Source: Chitinivibrionales bacterium (GTDB taxonomy: Bacteria; Fibrobacterota; Chitinivibrionia; Chitinivibrionales; JANQEN01). Taken from it: a stretch of DNA of 38,300 nt. The stretch lies in the NCBI GenBank assembly GCA_028278335.1, contig JANQEN010000129.1, positions 1 through 38,300 on the forward strand, given 5' to 3'. This document shows positions 1 to 8,101 of the stretch, piece by piece. Each line of letters opens with the position of its first letter. The stretch's first letter is position 1. The position numbers and the translations under genes are program-made. The notes beneath the pieces are model-generated. The model was not told the origin of the DNA, made no database searches, and worked only from the letters and a program-made list of their open reading frames with translations.

Positions 1-2
1 GT

Positions 3-830
3 CTTCGCAAAGATGGGAGTGTGTTCTGGGCATTGATCTCTGCGGCTCAAATAAAATGGAAGGGGCAACGGGTTATTTATGGAACGATCCGTGACATCAC
101 TGCCCTTAAAGAGTATCAACAAAAGCTAAAAGAGAAAAACCGAGAAATCCTGGACTTTACCAATGCAGTAACCCATGACCTAAAGAAACCTCTGGCCACC
201 ATGAAAACGATTAACACGCTTTTTGGCAATGAGGTGGTTTGTAAGTTGGATGAGGATGGTAAAGAGGCCATGGTACTCTTTAATGATTCCATTCAATATA
301 TGCAGGAGATGCTCCAGGATCTACTTTCTTGTGCAAAGCTTGACGCAGGTGCCCAGGCATTGGATTATGAGGAGATAGATTTAGAGGAGCTTATTAATTC
401 AGTCTTTAGAAAGCTTAAACTGGCAGCCTCATCTAAAAATGTCACCTTGGTTAATAATGTCAAACAGAGGCCTTGGATTATCGATCAAAAGGGTATAACC
501 AAGGTCTTTATGAATCTTGTGGGTAATGCCATCAACTACATTGGTATTAATAACCCAGATCCAAAAATCACCATTGATTATAAAAAGGGTAAAAATGATG
601 ATCTGATGATTATTGTTAAAGATAATGGTATGGGTATTCCAGAGGGCGCACAGGCGGACATCTTCCAAAAGTTCAAGCGGGGAGATAATGTGTCCGGTAT
701 TAGCGGCACTGGATTGGGTCTGTCTATTGTAAAGGGTGTTGTCGAAGCTCATGGTGGGCGAATTTGGTTTGAGAGTAAAGAAGGAGAAGGAACGACGTTT
801 TACTTCACTCTTTCTAATCAGAAGTGGTAA
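3..830 (+). CDS. Sensor histidine kinase, C-terminal part (PAS/PAC, HisKA, HATPase), cut by the window edge
   Basis: The reading frame is open to the left edge and its first visible residues (LRKDGSVFW) are the end of a PAS core, followed by a PAC segment ending near VIYGTIRDITALKEY. The 5' part lies outside the window, so the internal GTG at 21 is not a real start. Next come a short coiled linker and the HisKA H-box (VTHDLKKPLATMK) with the phospho-acceptor His. The HATPase_c boxes follow: N box (NLVGNAINYI), G1 (VKDNGMGIPEG), F box (IFQKFKRGD) and G2 (GTGLGLSIVKGVVEAHGG). All catalytic boxes are intact, so the protein should autophosphorylate in response to its PAS sensor and pass phosphate to an unseen response regulator. 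No receiver domain follows. The signal is unknown. Confidence 0.93.
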   Translation, partial: LRKDGSVFWALISAAQIKWKGQRVIYGTIRDITALKEYQQKLKEKNREILDFTNAVTHDLKKPLATMKTINTLFGNEVVCKLDEDGKEAMVLFNDSIQYMQEMLQDLLSCAKLDAGAQALDYEEIDLEELINSVFRKLKLAASSKNVTLVNNVKQRPWIIDQKGITKVFMNLVGNAINYIGINNPDPKITIDYKKGKNDDLMIIVKDNGMGIPEGAQADIFQKFKRGDNVSGISGTGLGLSIVKGVVEAHGGRIWFESKEGEGTTFYFTLSNQKW

Positions 831-890
831 ATCATTAATAGTCTTATTTAATCTTTTTTTTATCGTCACCTTTTGTTTGTGCAAAAAATA

Positions 891-912
891 TGGGGGTTCC
901 CCTCATTACATT
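891..912. repeat. 22-bp dispersed motif, copy 1
   Basis: This 22-bp segment (TGGGGGTT, one variable base, CCCTCATT, one variable base, CATT) matches 38138-38159 at 20 of 22 positions. It lies directly before the hairpin at 914-998. It looks like the conserved edge of a dispersed intergenic repeat. Confidence 0.55.
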
Positions 913-913
913 C

Positions 914-998
914 GGGTCGGGCTGCTCCAGGCTCCGCGTTCGCTTCGGTATTTTGGCTTCGCCAAAACACTGCTCCGCACCTTGCACATCCCTAACCC
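914..998. repeat. GC-rich imperfect palindromic intergenic element
   Basis: The outer arms are GGGTCGGG and CCCTAACCC. A near-direct repeat (GCTGCTCCAGG and CTGCTCCGCACC) lies inside, and the core is a perfect hairpin at 951-967 (TTTTGGC, TTC, GCCAAAA). It is far more GC-rich than the surrounding AT-rich DNA and has no ORF support. The 517-bp gap 831-1347 otherwise holds the stem-loop at 1209-1243 and the G/C hairpin at 1287-1302. Confidence 0.6.
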
Positions 999-1208
999 AA
1001 AAGATTAAAAGATAGTCGAAAGTTAAAATAGGATAACAAAGCACAATGCTTATGCTAGCGCTTGTTGTATAAAAAATTATTAGGGTTTGTATGATAATCA
1101 ATTCTTAACAATCATAAATAGTGCAGCTTACTGTTTAACTAACATTAAGCATAAACTCAGTGGGGGTAGCGAAAAAGAATTACCGCAATGCGAGTAAAAG
1201 GTGTTAGA

Positions 1209-1243
1209 AAAAAGGGGATTCGCGTTTAGCGGATACCCTTTTT
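1209..1243. other. Stem-loop with AAAAAGGG/CCCTTTTT arms
   Basis: An A-rich and G-rich left arm pairs with a C-rich and T-rich right arm, with a weaker inner TCGC/GCGG pairing. The right arm ends in a T-run, so it could act as a bidirectional intrinsic terminator. It is about 380 bp past the kinase stop, so its job is uncertain. Confidence 0.35.
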
Positions 1244-1286
1244 ACGTTACAGCTTTATGAGTAGGGAGGATAATTCTTTGCAGCGA

Positions 1287-1302
1287 GGGGGCATCTGCCC
1301 CC
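1287..1302. repeat. G-tract/C-tract micro-hairpin
   Basis: GGGGGC pairs with GCCCCC around the 4-nt loop ATCT. It belongs to a group of similar hairpins at 3409, 19761, 22541, 22715 and 28919. Confidence 0.55.
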
Positions 1303-1347
1303 ACCTAAAAAACTCCCTAAAAGTTGCTATAATTTATTTTAATATCC

Positions 1348-2949
1348 GTGAGAAAAAGAAAAAAGAAAACAACAGAACCACCACCGCAAAAGCTACAGGA
1401 GAAGAAGCCTCTCGTTACGCAGCTCTTTATTCTCAAGGGAATCCTTCTACTACAATTTATCCTTCTTGCTTGGCAGTTTAATCCAACTCTTTCCACAAAC
1501 GGTGATAATGCCAAGTATTACATACTGGGAAAATCTCTCTCCCAAATGAAGGGGTATCGTCAAATACATGTACCAGAGGAACCTAAGGAATCGCAATACC
1601 CCATACTCTTTCCTGCACTCATCGCCATGGGACAGCTCTTTTTTAACACACCCCTTACTGCAAAAATTATGGTGAGCCTCTTTAGTATCCTTTGCACTCT
1701 ATTCCTGTTCTACCTGACAAAGGATATATTTAGCTACCTCCTTTTTCCGCTCCTTCTTTTGAATGTCAACTCCTCACTCTTTTTAGAGTATAGCAGTATT
1801 ATTATGAGTGAAATCCCTCTGTGCCTTTCTGTGCTTGCAGCTCTTCTCGTATATCAAAAAAGCATTGAGAATCCTAGAAACTTACTACTTTATTTATGTA
1901 CTCTGACTCTTTCAATCTTGCCTATTCATTGTAAAAGCATTGGTGTTGCCTTTAGCCTATCATTTATTGTAATTACACTCCTGTCAAGACAGTACAAGTA
2001 TGTTTTTGGACACATCATTTTATTGGTTATATCAATAGTTCTTTTTCGAAGCATGACATCCTGGGAGAGTCCCTATATATTACAGCTATTTCAACGCTCC
2101 AGTTATAACCCTGAAATGGGTCTGGTATCCCTGGGGGAGATGACCCTTCGCATAGTTACTAATGCAAAAAAGTATGGTGGATTTCTTATTGGTAATGTTC
2201 TCTGGCCTTTTCTCTACGCCTACCCAGTATATGTTCGAATTATCATATCGTCAATGGTGTCGTTACTTACGATTGTCGGCATTGTTCGCCTGGCAACAAC
2301 ACCTTTACGAGTAGTGAGTATCTATCTACTCTGTTACTTTGGGATACTGCTCCTCTGGCAAGAGCAGTGGTCAAGCGCACGCTTTTTAGCGAGTGTTGTT
2401 CCCTTTCTATTTATTACTTTTCTGGTAGGAGTTGATAGCGTACTATATCTCCTATCTGTTAAAAAGGGCACCTTTATAAAGAGCATTGCACACCTAGGGA
2501 ATCTTACAATAACAACTCCCTCTAAACAGAAATGTCTTATATCCTGGGGAATTGTCATACTTCTGATTATTGGTAATTTAGCCCACCAACAGAGATTGGT
2601 AACACGCAACAGAAAGCAGTCTCAGGATTGGAAAAACTTCTATGCCTGTGCAGATTGGATTCGTACAAACACACCAAAAGAGTCAATAGTCATGAGTAGA
2701 AAGGCCGAGTTGTGCTATCTCCGTTCTCAACGAAAGGGCATCACCTATCCCTTTACCCATGATACACAAAAAATGCTCTCTATACTAAGCACCAACAAAG
2801 TTCGCTATATCCTCTGTGACAACTTCTATTGGACCCATACATCCATCCGCTATCTCTACCCGCTTTTTAGAAGTTATCCTAATCTATTTACCGTTGTTTA
2901 TTCCAGAGGTAATCCCGATACCTATGTAGTGGAGTATATGCCGCGATGA
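1348..2949 (+). CDS. Polytopic membrane glycosyltransferase, GT39/PMT-like
   Basis: This is a 533-residue protein with a basic N-terminus, then a long run of hydrophobic membrane segments up to about residue 415, then a soluble C-terminal domain of about 110 residues. After the first membrane helix, the loop containing NGDNAKYYILGKSL and the following ESQYPILFPALIA resembles the first periplasmic loop of lipid-linked-sugar glycosyltransferases of the PMT/ArnT superfamily, where an acidic residue is catalytic. The C-terminal CADWIRTNTPKESIVMSRK motif is common in this family. It probably transfers a sugar from a polyprenyl-phosphate donor on the outer face of the inner membrane; the acceptor is unknown. 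The GTG start is forced by an upstream in-frame stop at 1330, and the ribosome site is weak. A TATAAT at 1328-1333 is a possible -10 box. Its stop overlaps the next gene by ATGA. Confidence 0.72.
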   Translation: MRKRKKKTTEPPPQKLQEKKPLVTQLFILKGILLLQFILLAWQFNPTLSTNGDNAKYYILGKSLSQMKGYRQIHVPEEPKESQYPILFPALIAMGQLFFNTPLTAKIMVSLFSILCTLFLFYLTKDIFSYLLFPLLLLNVNSSLFLEYSSIIMSEIPLCLSVLAALLVYQKSIENPRNLLLYLCTLTLSILPIHCKSIGVAFSLSFIVITLLSRQYKYVFGHIILLVISIVLFRSMTSWESPYILQLFQRSSYNPEMGLVSLGEMTLRIVTNAKKYGGFLIGNVLWPFLYAYPVYVRIIISSMVSLLTIVGIVRLATTPLRVVSIYLLCYFGILLLWQEQWSSARFLASVVPFLFITFLVGVDSVLYLLSVKKGTFIKSIAHLGNLTITTPSKQKCLISWGIVILLIIGNLAHQQRLVTRNRKQSQDWKNFYACADWIRTNTPKESIVMSRKAELCYLRSQRKGITYPFTHDTQKMLSILSTNKVRYILCDNFYWTHTSIRYLYPLFRSYPNLFTVVYSRGNPDTYVVEYMPR

Positions 2950-3389
2950 TTAAAAGCATTATTCATAAGCCCATAATCTTCTTGCTTCTCTGCGCACTAT
3001 TGTGGGCATGCTTTATTGTTTTGGCCCATGGATCCTACCCCTATGAGGGAAAAAAGATCTATACAAAACAGAAACCAATTCCAGTCATGGAGGTGATGAA
3101 TACGCAGAAAAACCTTCTGGCCTTAATGGAAGAGTTGTACAAGTCTCAGTTCCAAAAGGAGAAGCACTCAGAGGAGCGTGGTCATATATATACCCATATT
3201 GGTATGCTCTACATGCAAATGTATTATGGCTCGCGGGTCGATAGAATCTTTGATTCTACGGAGCACTATTTTATCAAGGCACTCAATAGTGAACCAGAGA
3301 ATAAGCATTTTGAGGGGAATTTGAATATGTTGTATTCGATGCGGAGAGATTTTAAACAAGATTTAAATAATGATGTGGAAAAAGATTAA
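2946..3389 (+). CDS. Small membrane-anchored protein coupled to the glycosyltransferase
   Basis: I do not recognise this 147-residue protein. It has one N-terminal hydrophobic segment (residues about 10-28), acting as anchor or signal, then an almost wholly helical, charged domain. The part from HIYTHIGMLYMQMYYGSRVDR through STEHYFIKALNSEP resembles one or two TPR-like helix pairs. Its ATG overlaps the upstream stop (ATGA), so the two genes are very probably translated together and this protein may partner the glycosyltransferase at the periplasmic face. No catalytic motif is visible. Confidence 0.7.
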   Translation: MIKSIIHKPIIFLLLCALLWACFIVLAHGSYPYEGKKIYTKQKPIPVMEVMNTQKNLLALMEELYKSQFQKEKHSEERGHIYTHIGMLYMQMYYGSRVDRIFDSTEHYFIKALNSEPENKHFEGNLNMLYSMRRDFKQDLNNDVEKD

Positions 3390-3408
3390 AGATTGAAGAT
3401 AGTTAAGT

Positions 3409-3422
3409 GGGGGAGTGCCCCC
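3409..3422. repeat. G-tract/C-tract micro-hairpin
   Basis: Five G and five C bases pair around the loop AGTG, just after the stop of the preceding gene. It may serve as a weak terminator, though no T-run follows. It leads directly into the large palindrome at 3426. Confidence 0.5.
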
Positions 3423-3425
3423 TAA

Positions 3426-3539
3426 CCAGAGCTAAGCTGAGTATCCCACAACAACAAGTAATATTCCCGCGGTTTTCGCTGAACGCTCAACCCGCAGCAA
3501 TACAACTTGTTATATTGGCATACTCAACTGGATCTCTGG
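3426..3539. repeat. About 114-bp imperfect palindrome
   Basis: The left arm (CCAGAGCTAAGCTGAGTAT and onward) pairs with the complement of the right arm (which reads CCAGAGATCCAGTTGAGTAT on the other strand). Further matching blocks (AACAAGT, GTATT/GTAAT, GCGG) run towards a central loop near 3475-3490. It resembles in design the palindromes at 28828-28896 and 35725-35834. No ORF or transposase accompanies it. Confidence 0.6.
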
Positions 3540-3580
3540 CTACCCCCCCTGATTTTTCGCTCCATGTATCATTTACTTAA

Positions 3581-3799
3581 AATAGAGAATGTATTTTTAA
3601 CCCAGACTATGCAGTAGGAGTAAATGCAGAAGTGCAAGATTATGATTTAGTAAGACTTGAAGGCTTTGAAGGGCATATCTACAAGGTGATATGGCCAAAA
3701 AGCCTGAAAGTCTTAATGGGCATAGGATTACAGGCTACTTCCCAAGCGTACATCCGGTCAAAGTCGTGGTGTGCTTCTGCGCTAATTCCTATTGCATAA
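3581..3799 (+). other. Start-less open frame, possible gene remnant
   Basis: This stretch, in the otherwise gene-free 3390-3955 gap, reads open for about 72 codons between stops. It has no plausible start near its beginning; the first ATG is at about codon 46. The translation (NPDYAVGVNAEVQDYDLVRL onward) looks protein-like, but I do not recognise it. It may be a decayed gene fragment or chance. Confidence 0.2.
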
Positions 3800-3955
3800 T
3801 CTGGGTTTATGCATTGTGCAGGGGGAGTACCACACGCATTCGTTAAGGTTTGTTATCAGTCGTGACATCCGCGTGGTTTGTTTTGGCATGAACTGGTATT
3901 TAATATTGGCTGTTGCAGGATGAGTTAAAACTGTGCTTTCGTTTCTAATTAATTG

Positions 3956-4366
3956 TTAGGATTGAGTTGATTTGGCATAATCTTGGTTGATAATCTCCCG
4001 TAGCACCTCAAGATCAACATCATCAAGCTTATTAATATAGAGACAGGCGACCGATTTCTTGTACTTTCCCAAACTAGCATAAAGTGTTTCTGCACCTTCG
4101 AATTTGTCTCCTGCATAAAAAGTCATATTTGCTTTACGAGGTGAAAATCCAGCTGCCGGCATATCGCCCTCTCGTCCACTTTCATACTTATAATGAATCG
4201 ATCCAAACCCGATGATTGATGGCCCCCACATAACTGGTGGAAGCCCGGTTACCTCCTCATATATTTTCAAAGCAACCCGGGCATCTGCCTGTCTTTGGGG
4301 ATTCTCAACATTAGCAATAAACGTTTCAACAGATTCCGTTGTAGGCTTGGTTTTGTTTTCATTCAT
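3956..4366 (-). CDS. DUF1801 (YdhG-like) protein
   Basis: This is a small soluble protein of about 136 residues. It carries the DUF1801 signature almost end to end: TVESFIA-type N-terminus (here TTESVETFIANVENPQRQAD), then PPVMWGPSIIGFGSIHYKY, then GFSPRKANMTFY, and finally KSVACLYINKLDDVD. The biochemical role of the family is unknown. I prefer the ATG at 4366, which overlaps the upstream TGA (ATGA) and has AGAGGG nine bases ahead. An in-frame ATG at 4375 has that purine run directly against it, which is too close. It is the last gene of a leftward block and is probably co-translated with the SRPBCC gene. Confidence 0.85.
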   Translation of the reverse strand: MNENKTKPTTESVETFIANVENPQRQADARVALKIYEEVTGLPPVMWGPSIIGFGSIHYKYESGREGDMPAAGFSPRKANMTFYAGDKFEGAETLYASLGKYKKSVACLYINKLDDVDLEVLREIINQDYAKSTQS

Positions 4367-4827
4367 TTTAGACATCCCTCTGGAAACTGGTCACGAACCA
4401 AGTTAAGTTCAATGCCATGTTCTAACCATGCTTTAAGCCCGGCAAGGACCATTGCATAACCACCTTTTGAATCAATAGCCAAAGGCAACGCCTCATCACA
4501 ATTATCAGGGAACCCCCAATTGGATATTTTTACTAATGTCGTACCATCTTCTCGTGACTCAAAGCGCCATTCAACTGTAGTTGGATCATTATCCCACTCG
4601 ACCAATATACGTTTGTTTTCTTCAAACTCTTTTACAGTGAGATCATCCCCAACACCGAACATCTCCCAATCCCAGTGCACTTTTTTACCTAGCTCAAGTC
4701 GGCCACTACTAAGCGTGATCCAGAACTTTGTTGTAATTTGCGGATCCACAAATGCTTCGAAAACCTGAGCCACAGGCCTGCGAATAAGCATTTGAGTTTT
4801 TACAACTATTGAGTTGCTTTTCTCCAT
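4363..4827 (-). CDS. SRPBCC / AHSA1-family protein
   Basis: This is a 154-residue START-like (helix-grip) protein. The N-terminal strand (VVKTQMLIRRPVAQVFEAFVDPQITTKFW) is the standard AHSA1 opening. The WDWEMFGVGDDLTVKEFEENKRILVEW segment and the TLVKISNWGF segment complete the fold. Such proteins bind hydrophobic ligands or act as Aha1-type accessory factors; the ligand here is unknown. The start at 4827 is chosen because AAGGAGG at 4833-4839 (minus strand) sits five bases ahead of the ATG. The GTG six bases further upstream lies inside that ribosome site. Its end overlaps the DUF1801 gene. Confidence 0.87.
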   Translation of the reverse strand: MEKSNSIVVKTQMLIRRPVAQVFEAFVDPQITTKFWITLSSGRLELGKKVHWDWEMFGVGDDLTVKEFEENKRILVEWDNDPTTVEWRFESREDGTTLVKISNWGFPDNCDEALPLAIDSKGGYAMVLAGLKAWLEHGIELNLVRDQFPEGCLK

Positions 4828-4832
4828 TTTCA

Positions 4833-4839
4833 CCTCCTT
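4833..4839 (-). promoter_or_regulatory. Ribosome binding site that fixes the SRPBCC start
   Basis: AAGGAGG on the minus strand lies five bases before the ATG at 4827 and overlaps the alternative GTG at 4833, ruling that one out. Confidence 0.75.
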
Positions 4840-4865
4840 GAGTTGGTGATACCCGTTGGGTGTGG

Positions 4866-6083
4866 TTAGTTATTCGCCTGGACACTCGCCATCTTTTTCA
4901 ATGATAATTTTATCCATACCATGGCACTAAAAAAGACCGGTACAAGCAAAATTCCTACAAGAATGGCAAGGAACAATACCGTTTGTATAGAGATGAACCC
5001 AACAGCACTCAGAAATACTCCAGATACAATGGTAATGATGCTTCCCCAGGTATACGTGTGTTTATACTCCTTAGGGATATGAAGAATTTGCATGAGTAAA
5101 AAAATGCAGATAAGGGTTAATCCAATTGAACCGGAGAGTAAATGCCGTCCATAAACCGGTATTATGGAATCAGCGTATTCTATGGCGTTGACTATTCCGG
5201 CACCGGCAGCAACAACCCCTAAGGTAATTGGCAAATGCATGTAGAGCCACCCAAAGGATGTTGCTCGTGATTCTCTTGGTTTCTGGCGAGAAATGAAATC
5301 AAAGTATATCCACCAGAGCCCTATGGCAATAAGCATCCCCAGTAGTGCACCCAGTGCAACCTCAACGGTTATATGATGAATACCAGTAACGCCGCGAACA
5401 ACACTGGCAATAATTTCACCCAGAACGATTATCATAAGCAAACCGAATCGTTCAATAGCCGAATCATGGATTTTTGCAGAACGATTTAATTGTTCCTGTG
5501 CAGCTTGGTTCTTATGGGATAATCCTAATAATAGAATGGGGATAACAATTGATATGAGACAGGCTGCACCCCACATAAGGAAACGCCATGACTCCGGACT
5601 AAAAACAGAGCCGGCAAATAGAGCGGTGGAAAGTAAGAACGCGAAAGAATAGGGATTGGATAAGGGCCGATGATCCGGATCGTGTATTCCTGTTCTCCAC
5701 CAGAGCCAGGTTAAAATTAATTGGTATGCTGCAAAACAGAGTGCAAAACCAGTTGCTCCGTCACTTATTGCGTTGTGCGCAAACACAGCCATACCGGCAA
5801 CAGTAAACATCTGAGCGAAGGTAAAAAAACGGGTGCGAAGATCTTCGTTTCCGTGTAGTTCGTGATACATGGTGCCATTTACCCAGGCAATCCATACAAG
5901 TATGAACATGAAAACAAATTTTCCCATATGAGCAGGATCTACATGGCCGGAAAGGGCGTGGGCAAATTCTGCGATCAGTACTACATATACCAGATCATAA
6001 AAAAGTTCAAGGAAACTCACTCGCCGATGGATTTCACGGTCTCGCAGTCGTTTCGGTCTCTGCCACCAGGTTCTTAATTTCAT
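4866..6083 (-). CDS. ltrA: Low-temperature-requirement A (LtrA) family membrane protein
   Basis: This 405-residue inner-membrane protein has about ten hydrophobic segments. The N-terminal RRVSFLELFYDLVYVV motif just ahead of the first helix is diagnostic of the LtrA family. A central SAIERFGLLMIIVLGEIIAS motif and the later TSFGWLYMHLPITLG also fit. Length matches the usual 370-410 residues. The biochemical function is unknown; the name comes from a Listeria mutant unable to grow in the cold. It lies 38 bp upstream of the SRPBCC gene and 87 bp after the adjacent dehydrogenase, on the same strand. Its ribosome site is weak. Confidence 0.88.
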   Translation of the reverse strand: MKLRTWWQRPKRLRDREIHRRVSFLELFYDLVYVVLIAEFAHALSGHVDPAHMGKFVFMFILVWIAWVNGTMYHELHGNEDLRTRFFTFAQMFTVAGMAVFAHNAISDGATGFALCFAAYQLILTWLWWRTGIHDPDHRPLSNPYSFAFLLSTALFAGSVFSPESWRFLMWGAACLISIVIPILLLGLSHKNQAAQEQLNRSAKIHDSAIERFGLLMIIVLGEIIASVVRGVTGIHHITVEVALGALLGMLIAIGLWWIYFDFISRQKPRESRATSFGWLYMHLPITLGVVAAGAGIVNAIEYADSIIPVYGRHLLSGSIGLTLICIFLLMQILHIPKEYKHTYTWGSIITIVSGVFLSAVGFISIQTVLFLAILVGILLVPVFFSAMVWIKLSLKKMASVQANN

Positions 6084-6170
6084 AAGTCAATTACATAACT
6101 TTCATTTCCGTGAAAGGAAATATATATATCAAACATGTACATTGATACCCTGTTAGATCGTCTGTCAGTA

Positions 6171-7139
6171 TCAATTCTTTTTCAATCCAACGATATCGTA
6201 ACTGGCATCAACCAATTTTTTTGCCGTATCCATATCAGTGGCATTTGGATTAGGCGATGTCATTGGCCATCCACCGTTTTTGCACACCTTATCACTGTAT
6301 AGCACACTGCTCTGACTGAAATAGGCACCGGAATGTTTCGGTGCATCATCAGAGAGCAGGCAATGGAGCGATGTCTGTGCGGCCTCTTCGTTGCTGTCGC
6401 TCATGGAGGCGGTTAGTGGTCTCATAATTGCCATAATCATTCGTATCAGTAAATTACCACCACTGCCGAAATTCGATCGTGCCCACCCCGGGTGCACTGA
6501 TGCTGTTGTCACACCAGTCCCTTCCAGTCGTTTGGCCAGTTCCATTGCATATAATATCGTAGCTACCTTTGCTTCACTATAAGCGGCAAAATTATTGAAC
6601 TTTCGTGTAGTATAATTCAGGTCCTCCAGATGCACCATATGACGATTTTTCTTACTTCCTGCGTGAACAACAGATGAAAGAATAATCATGCGCGATGGCG
6701 CACTTTTCTTTAACAAATCAAGCAACAATTCGGTAAGAAGAAAATGTCCGAAATAACTCACACCTATGGTCGTCTCAAGTCCATCTTTCGTGCGTTGCAG
6801 TCCTCCTCCCATTGTTACGAGCCCGGCATTACAGGCTAGGCCATCTAGTCTATCATATTTCTGTAGGAATTCGGTTGCAAATTCCCGCACCGATTTCAGG
6901 TCTGCAAGGTCTAATCGCATTGCTTTATAACTGCCCTTAAGGCCGGAAAAACTTTGAGCAACTTCCTCGGCAGCATTGGTTCTTCTGCAAGCCATTACTA
7001 CATGACCACCCTGTTTAAGCAATTGTCTTGTAGTCTCTAAACCGACTCCCGAATTAGCACCGGTTACGATGTACACTTTTCCACTGATATCTTTAGACAG
7101 CGTTCTTTCATCTGCCCACAATACATTTTTCCTGCCCAT
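6171..7139 (-). CDS. Short-chain dehydrogenase/reductase, retinol-dehydrogenase-like
   Basis: This is a 322-residue classical-type SDR. The nucleotide-binding motif is TGANSGVG near residue 26. The NAG motif of the core fold appears as ACNAGLV, and the active site has Ser in ILSSVVHAG and the YSEAK (YxxxK) pair. Length and C-terminal extension match the retinol-dehydrogenase/protochlorophyllide-reductase-like SDR subgroup, which uses NADP(H); the substrate cannot be told. GGGAGATT ahead of the ATG supports the start. It follows a second SDR by 23 bp. The two are paralogous but clearly diverged. Confidence 0.9.
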   Translation of the reverse strand: MGRKNVLWADERTLSKDISGKVYIVTGANSGVGLETTRQLLKQGGHVVMACRRTNAAEEVAQSFSGLKGSYKAMRLDLADLKSVREFATEFLQKYDRLDGLACNAGLVTMGGGLQRTKDGLETTIGVSYFGHFLLTELLLDLLKKSAPSRMIILSSVVHAGSKKNRHMVHLEDLNYTTRKFNNFAAYSEAKVATILYAMELAKRLEGTGVTTASVHPGWARSNFGSGGNLLIRMIMAIMRPLTASMSDSNEEAAQTSLHCLLSDDAPKHSGAYFSQSSVLYSDKVCKNGGWPMTSPNPNATDMDTAKKLVDASYDIVGLKKN

Positions 7140-7162
7140 TGTAATCTCCCAGATCGTGTTTG

Positions 7163-8089
7163 TTAATTGAGAATATACTCTACGTTAGTAAGCTTCTTAG
7201 AGATATCCCATAATTTTTTTGCATCCGCCACATTATGTGAATCAGCAGTTGATTCTACAAGCACTGGATAACCTCTCATTTCACCTACACTACGGGGACC
7301 ATAGTATTCACCGCCCTTTACATTTGAGTCTACTGCTGCTCTTACTTCCGGCAAGGTACCCATCAATGCAGATTGCGCCAATAGGATGAAAATCGGGTAC
7401 AGCAATTTAAACCAGATTTTACCTTCCACATGACGGGATAGATCCGTTGCTGAACCGCCGGGATGCGCTGCTACAGCTATACAATCAATATTATGCTGCT
7501 CAAATTTCCTCTGCAGTTCATAGGTAAACAGCAGGTTTGCCAGTTTCGAATTAAAATAAGCCTGCGTTGGTTTATAGCCACCTTTTTCAAAAAGCAAATT
7601 ATCAAAATCCATATGCCCACTCCGGTGGCCCAAACTGCTGACAGTAACCACACGGGATTGCGGGGTGTTTTTCAAGCAGGATAATAACAATCCAGTCAAT
7701 GCAAAATGACCCAGGTGGTTTATTCCCATTTGTGATTCAAATCCATCCTTTGTCTTCCCATAGGGACACCACATAATTCCCGCATTGTTAAGCAGTATGT
7801 CTAACTTTTTATATTGCTTCGCATAACCGTCTGCAAAATCATGAATTGAGCTTAAATCTGCCAAATCAAGAGACTGCACCGTTATATTGGCATGAGGATA
7901 TTCAGCTTGTATCCGTTCTTTTGCAGCATTTCCTCGGTCGATAATCCGTGATGCTAATATGACTTCCGCATTTCTTTTCGAGAATAATTTCACTGCTTCA
8001 TACCCAAGGCCGGTATTACCGCCGGTAACGATAATGACTTTGCCAGCTAAATCGGGTATGTCGTTAAATGACCATTTGTTCGATTTCAT
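7163..8089 (-). CDS. Short-chain dehydrogenase/reductase
   Basis: This is a 308-residue SDR with TGGNTGLG for cofactor binding, DLADLSS, LLNNAGIM, catalytic Ser in VTVSSLGHRSG and the YFNSK active-site pair, all in the expected order and spacing. It belongs to the same retinol-dehydrogenase-like subgroup as its neighbour. AAGGAGC seven bases before the ATG supports the start. It begins only 12 bp after the AraC-family regulator gene, implying one transcript and suggesting the regulator controls this dehydrogenase. The substrate is unknown. Confidence 0.91.
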   Translation of the reverse strand: MKSNKWSFNDIPDLAGKVIIVTGGNTGLGYEAVKLFSKRNAEVILASRIIDRGNAAKERIQAEYPHANITVQSLDLADLSSIHDFADGYAKQYKKLDILLNNAGIMWCPYGKTKDGFESQMGINHLGHFALTGLLLSCLKNTPQSRVVTVSSLGHRSGHMDFDNLLFEKGGYKPTQAYFNSKLANLLFTYELQRKFEQHNIDCIAVAAHPGGSATDLSRHVEGKIWFKLLYPIFILLAQSALMGTLPEVRAAVDSNVKGGEYYGPRSVGEMRGYPVLVESTADSHNVADAKKLWDISKKLTNVEYILN

Positions 8090-8101
8090 AGTATTGCTCC
8101 T

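Noticed and set aside
429..884. Minus-strand ORF of 151 codons opposite the histidine kinase
   Set aside because: It runs opposite clear kinase motifs, has no ribosome site and no recognisable domain. It is a shadow frame.
3940..3965. Integron attC-like end (CCTAAC on the minus strand) just after the DUF1801 gene
   Set aside because: I found no matching GTTRRRY end or the two-stem fold expected of attC within 150 bp, and the neighbouring genes form an ordinary block rather than cassettes.
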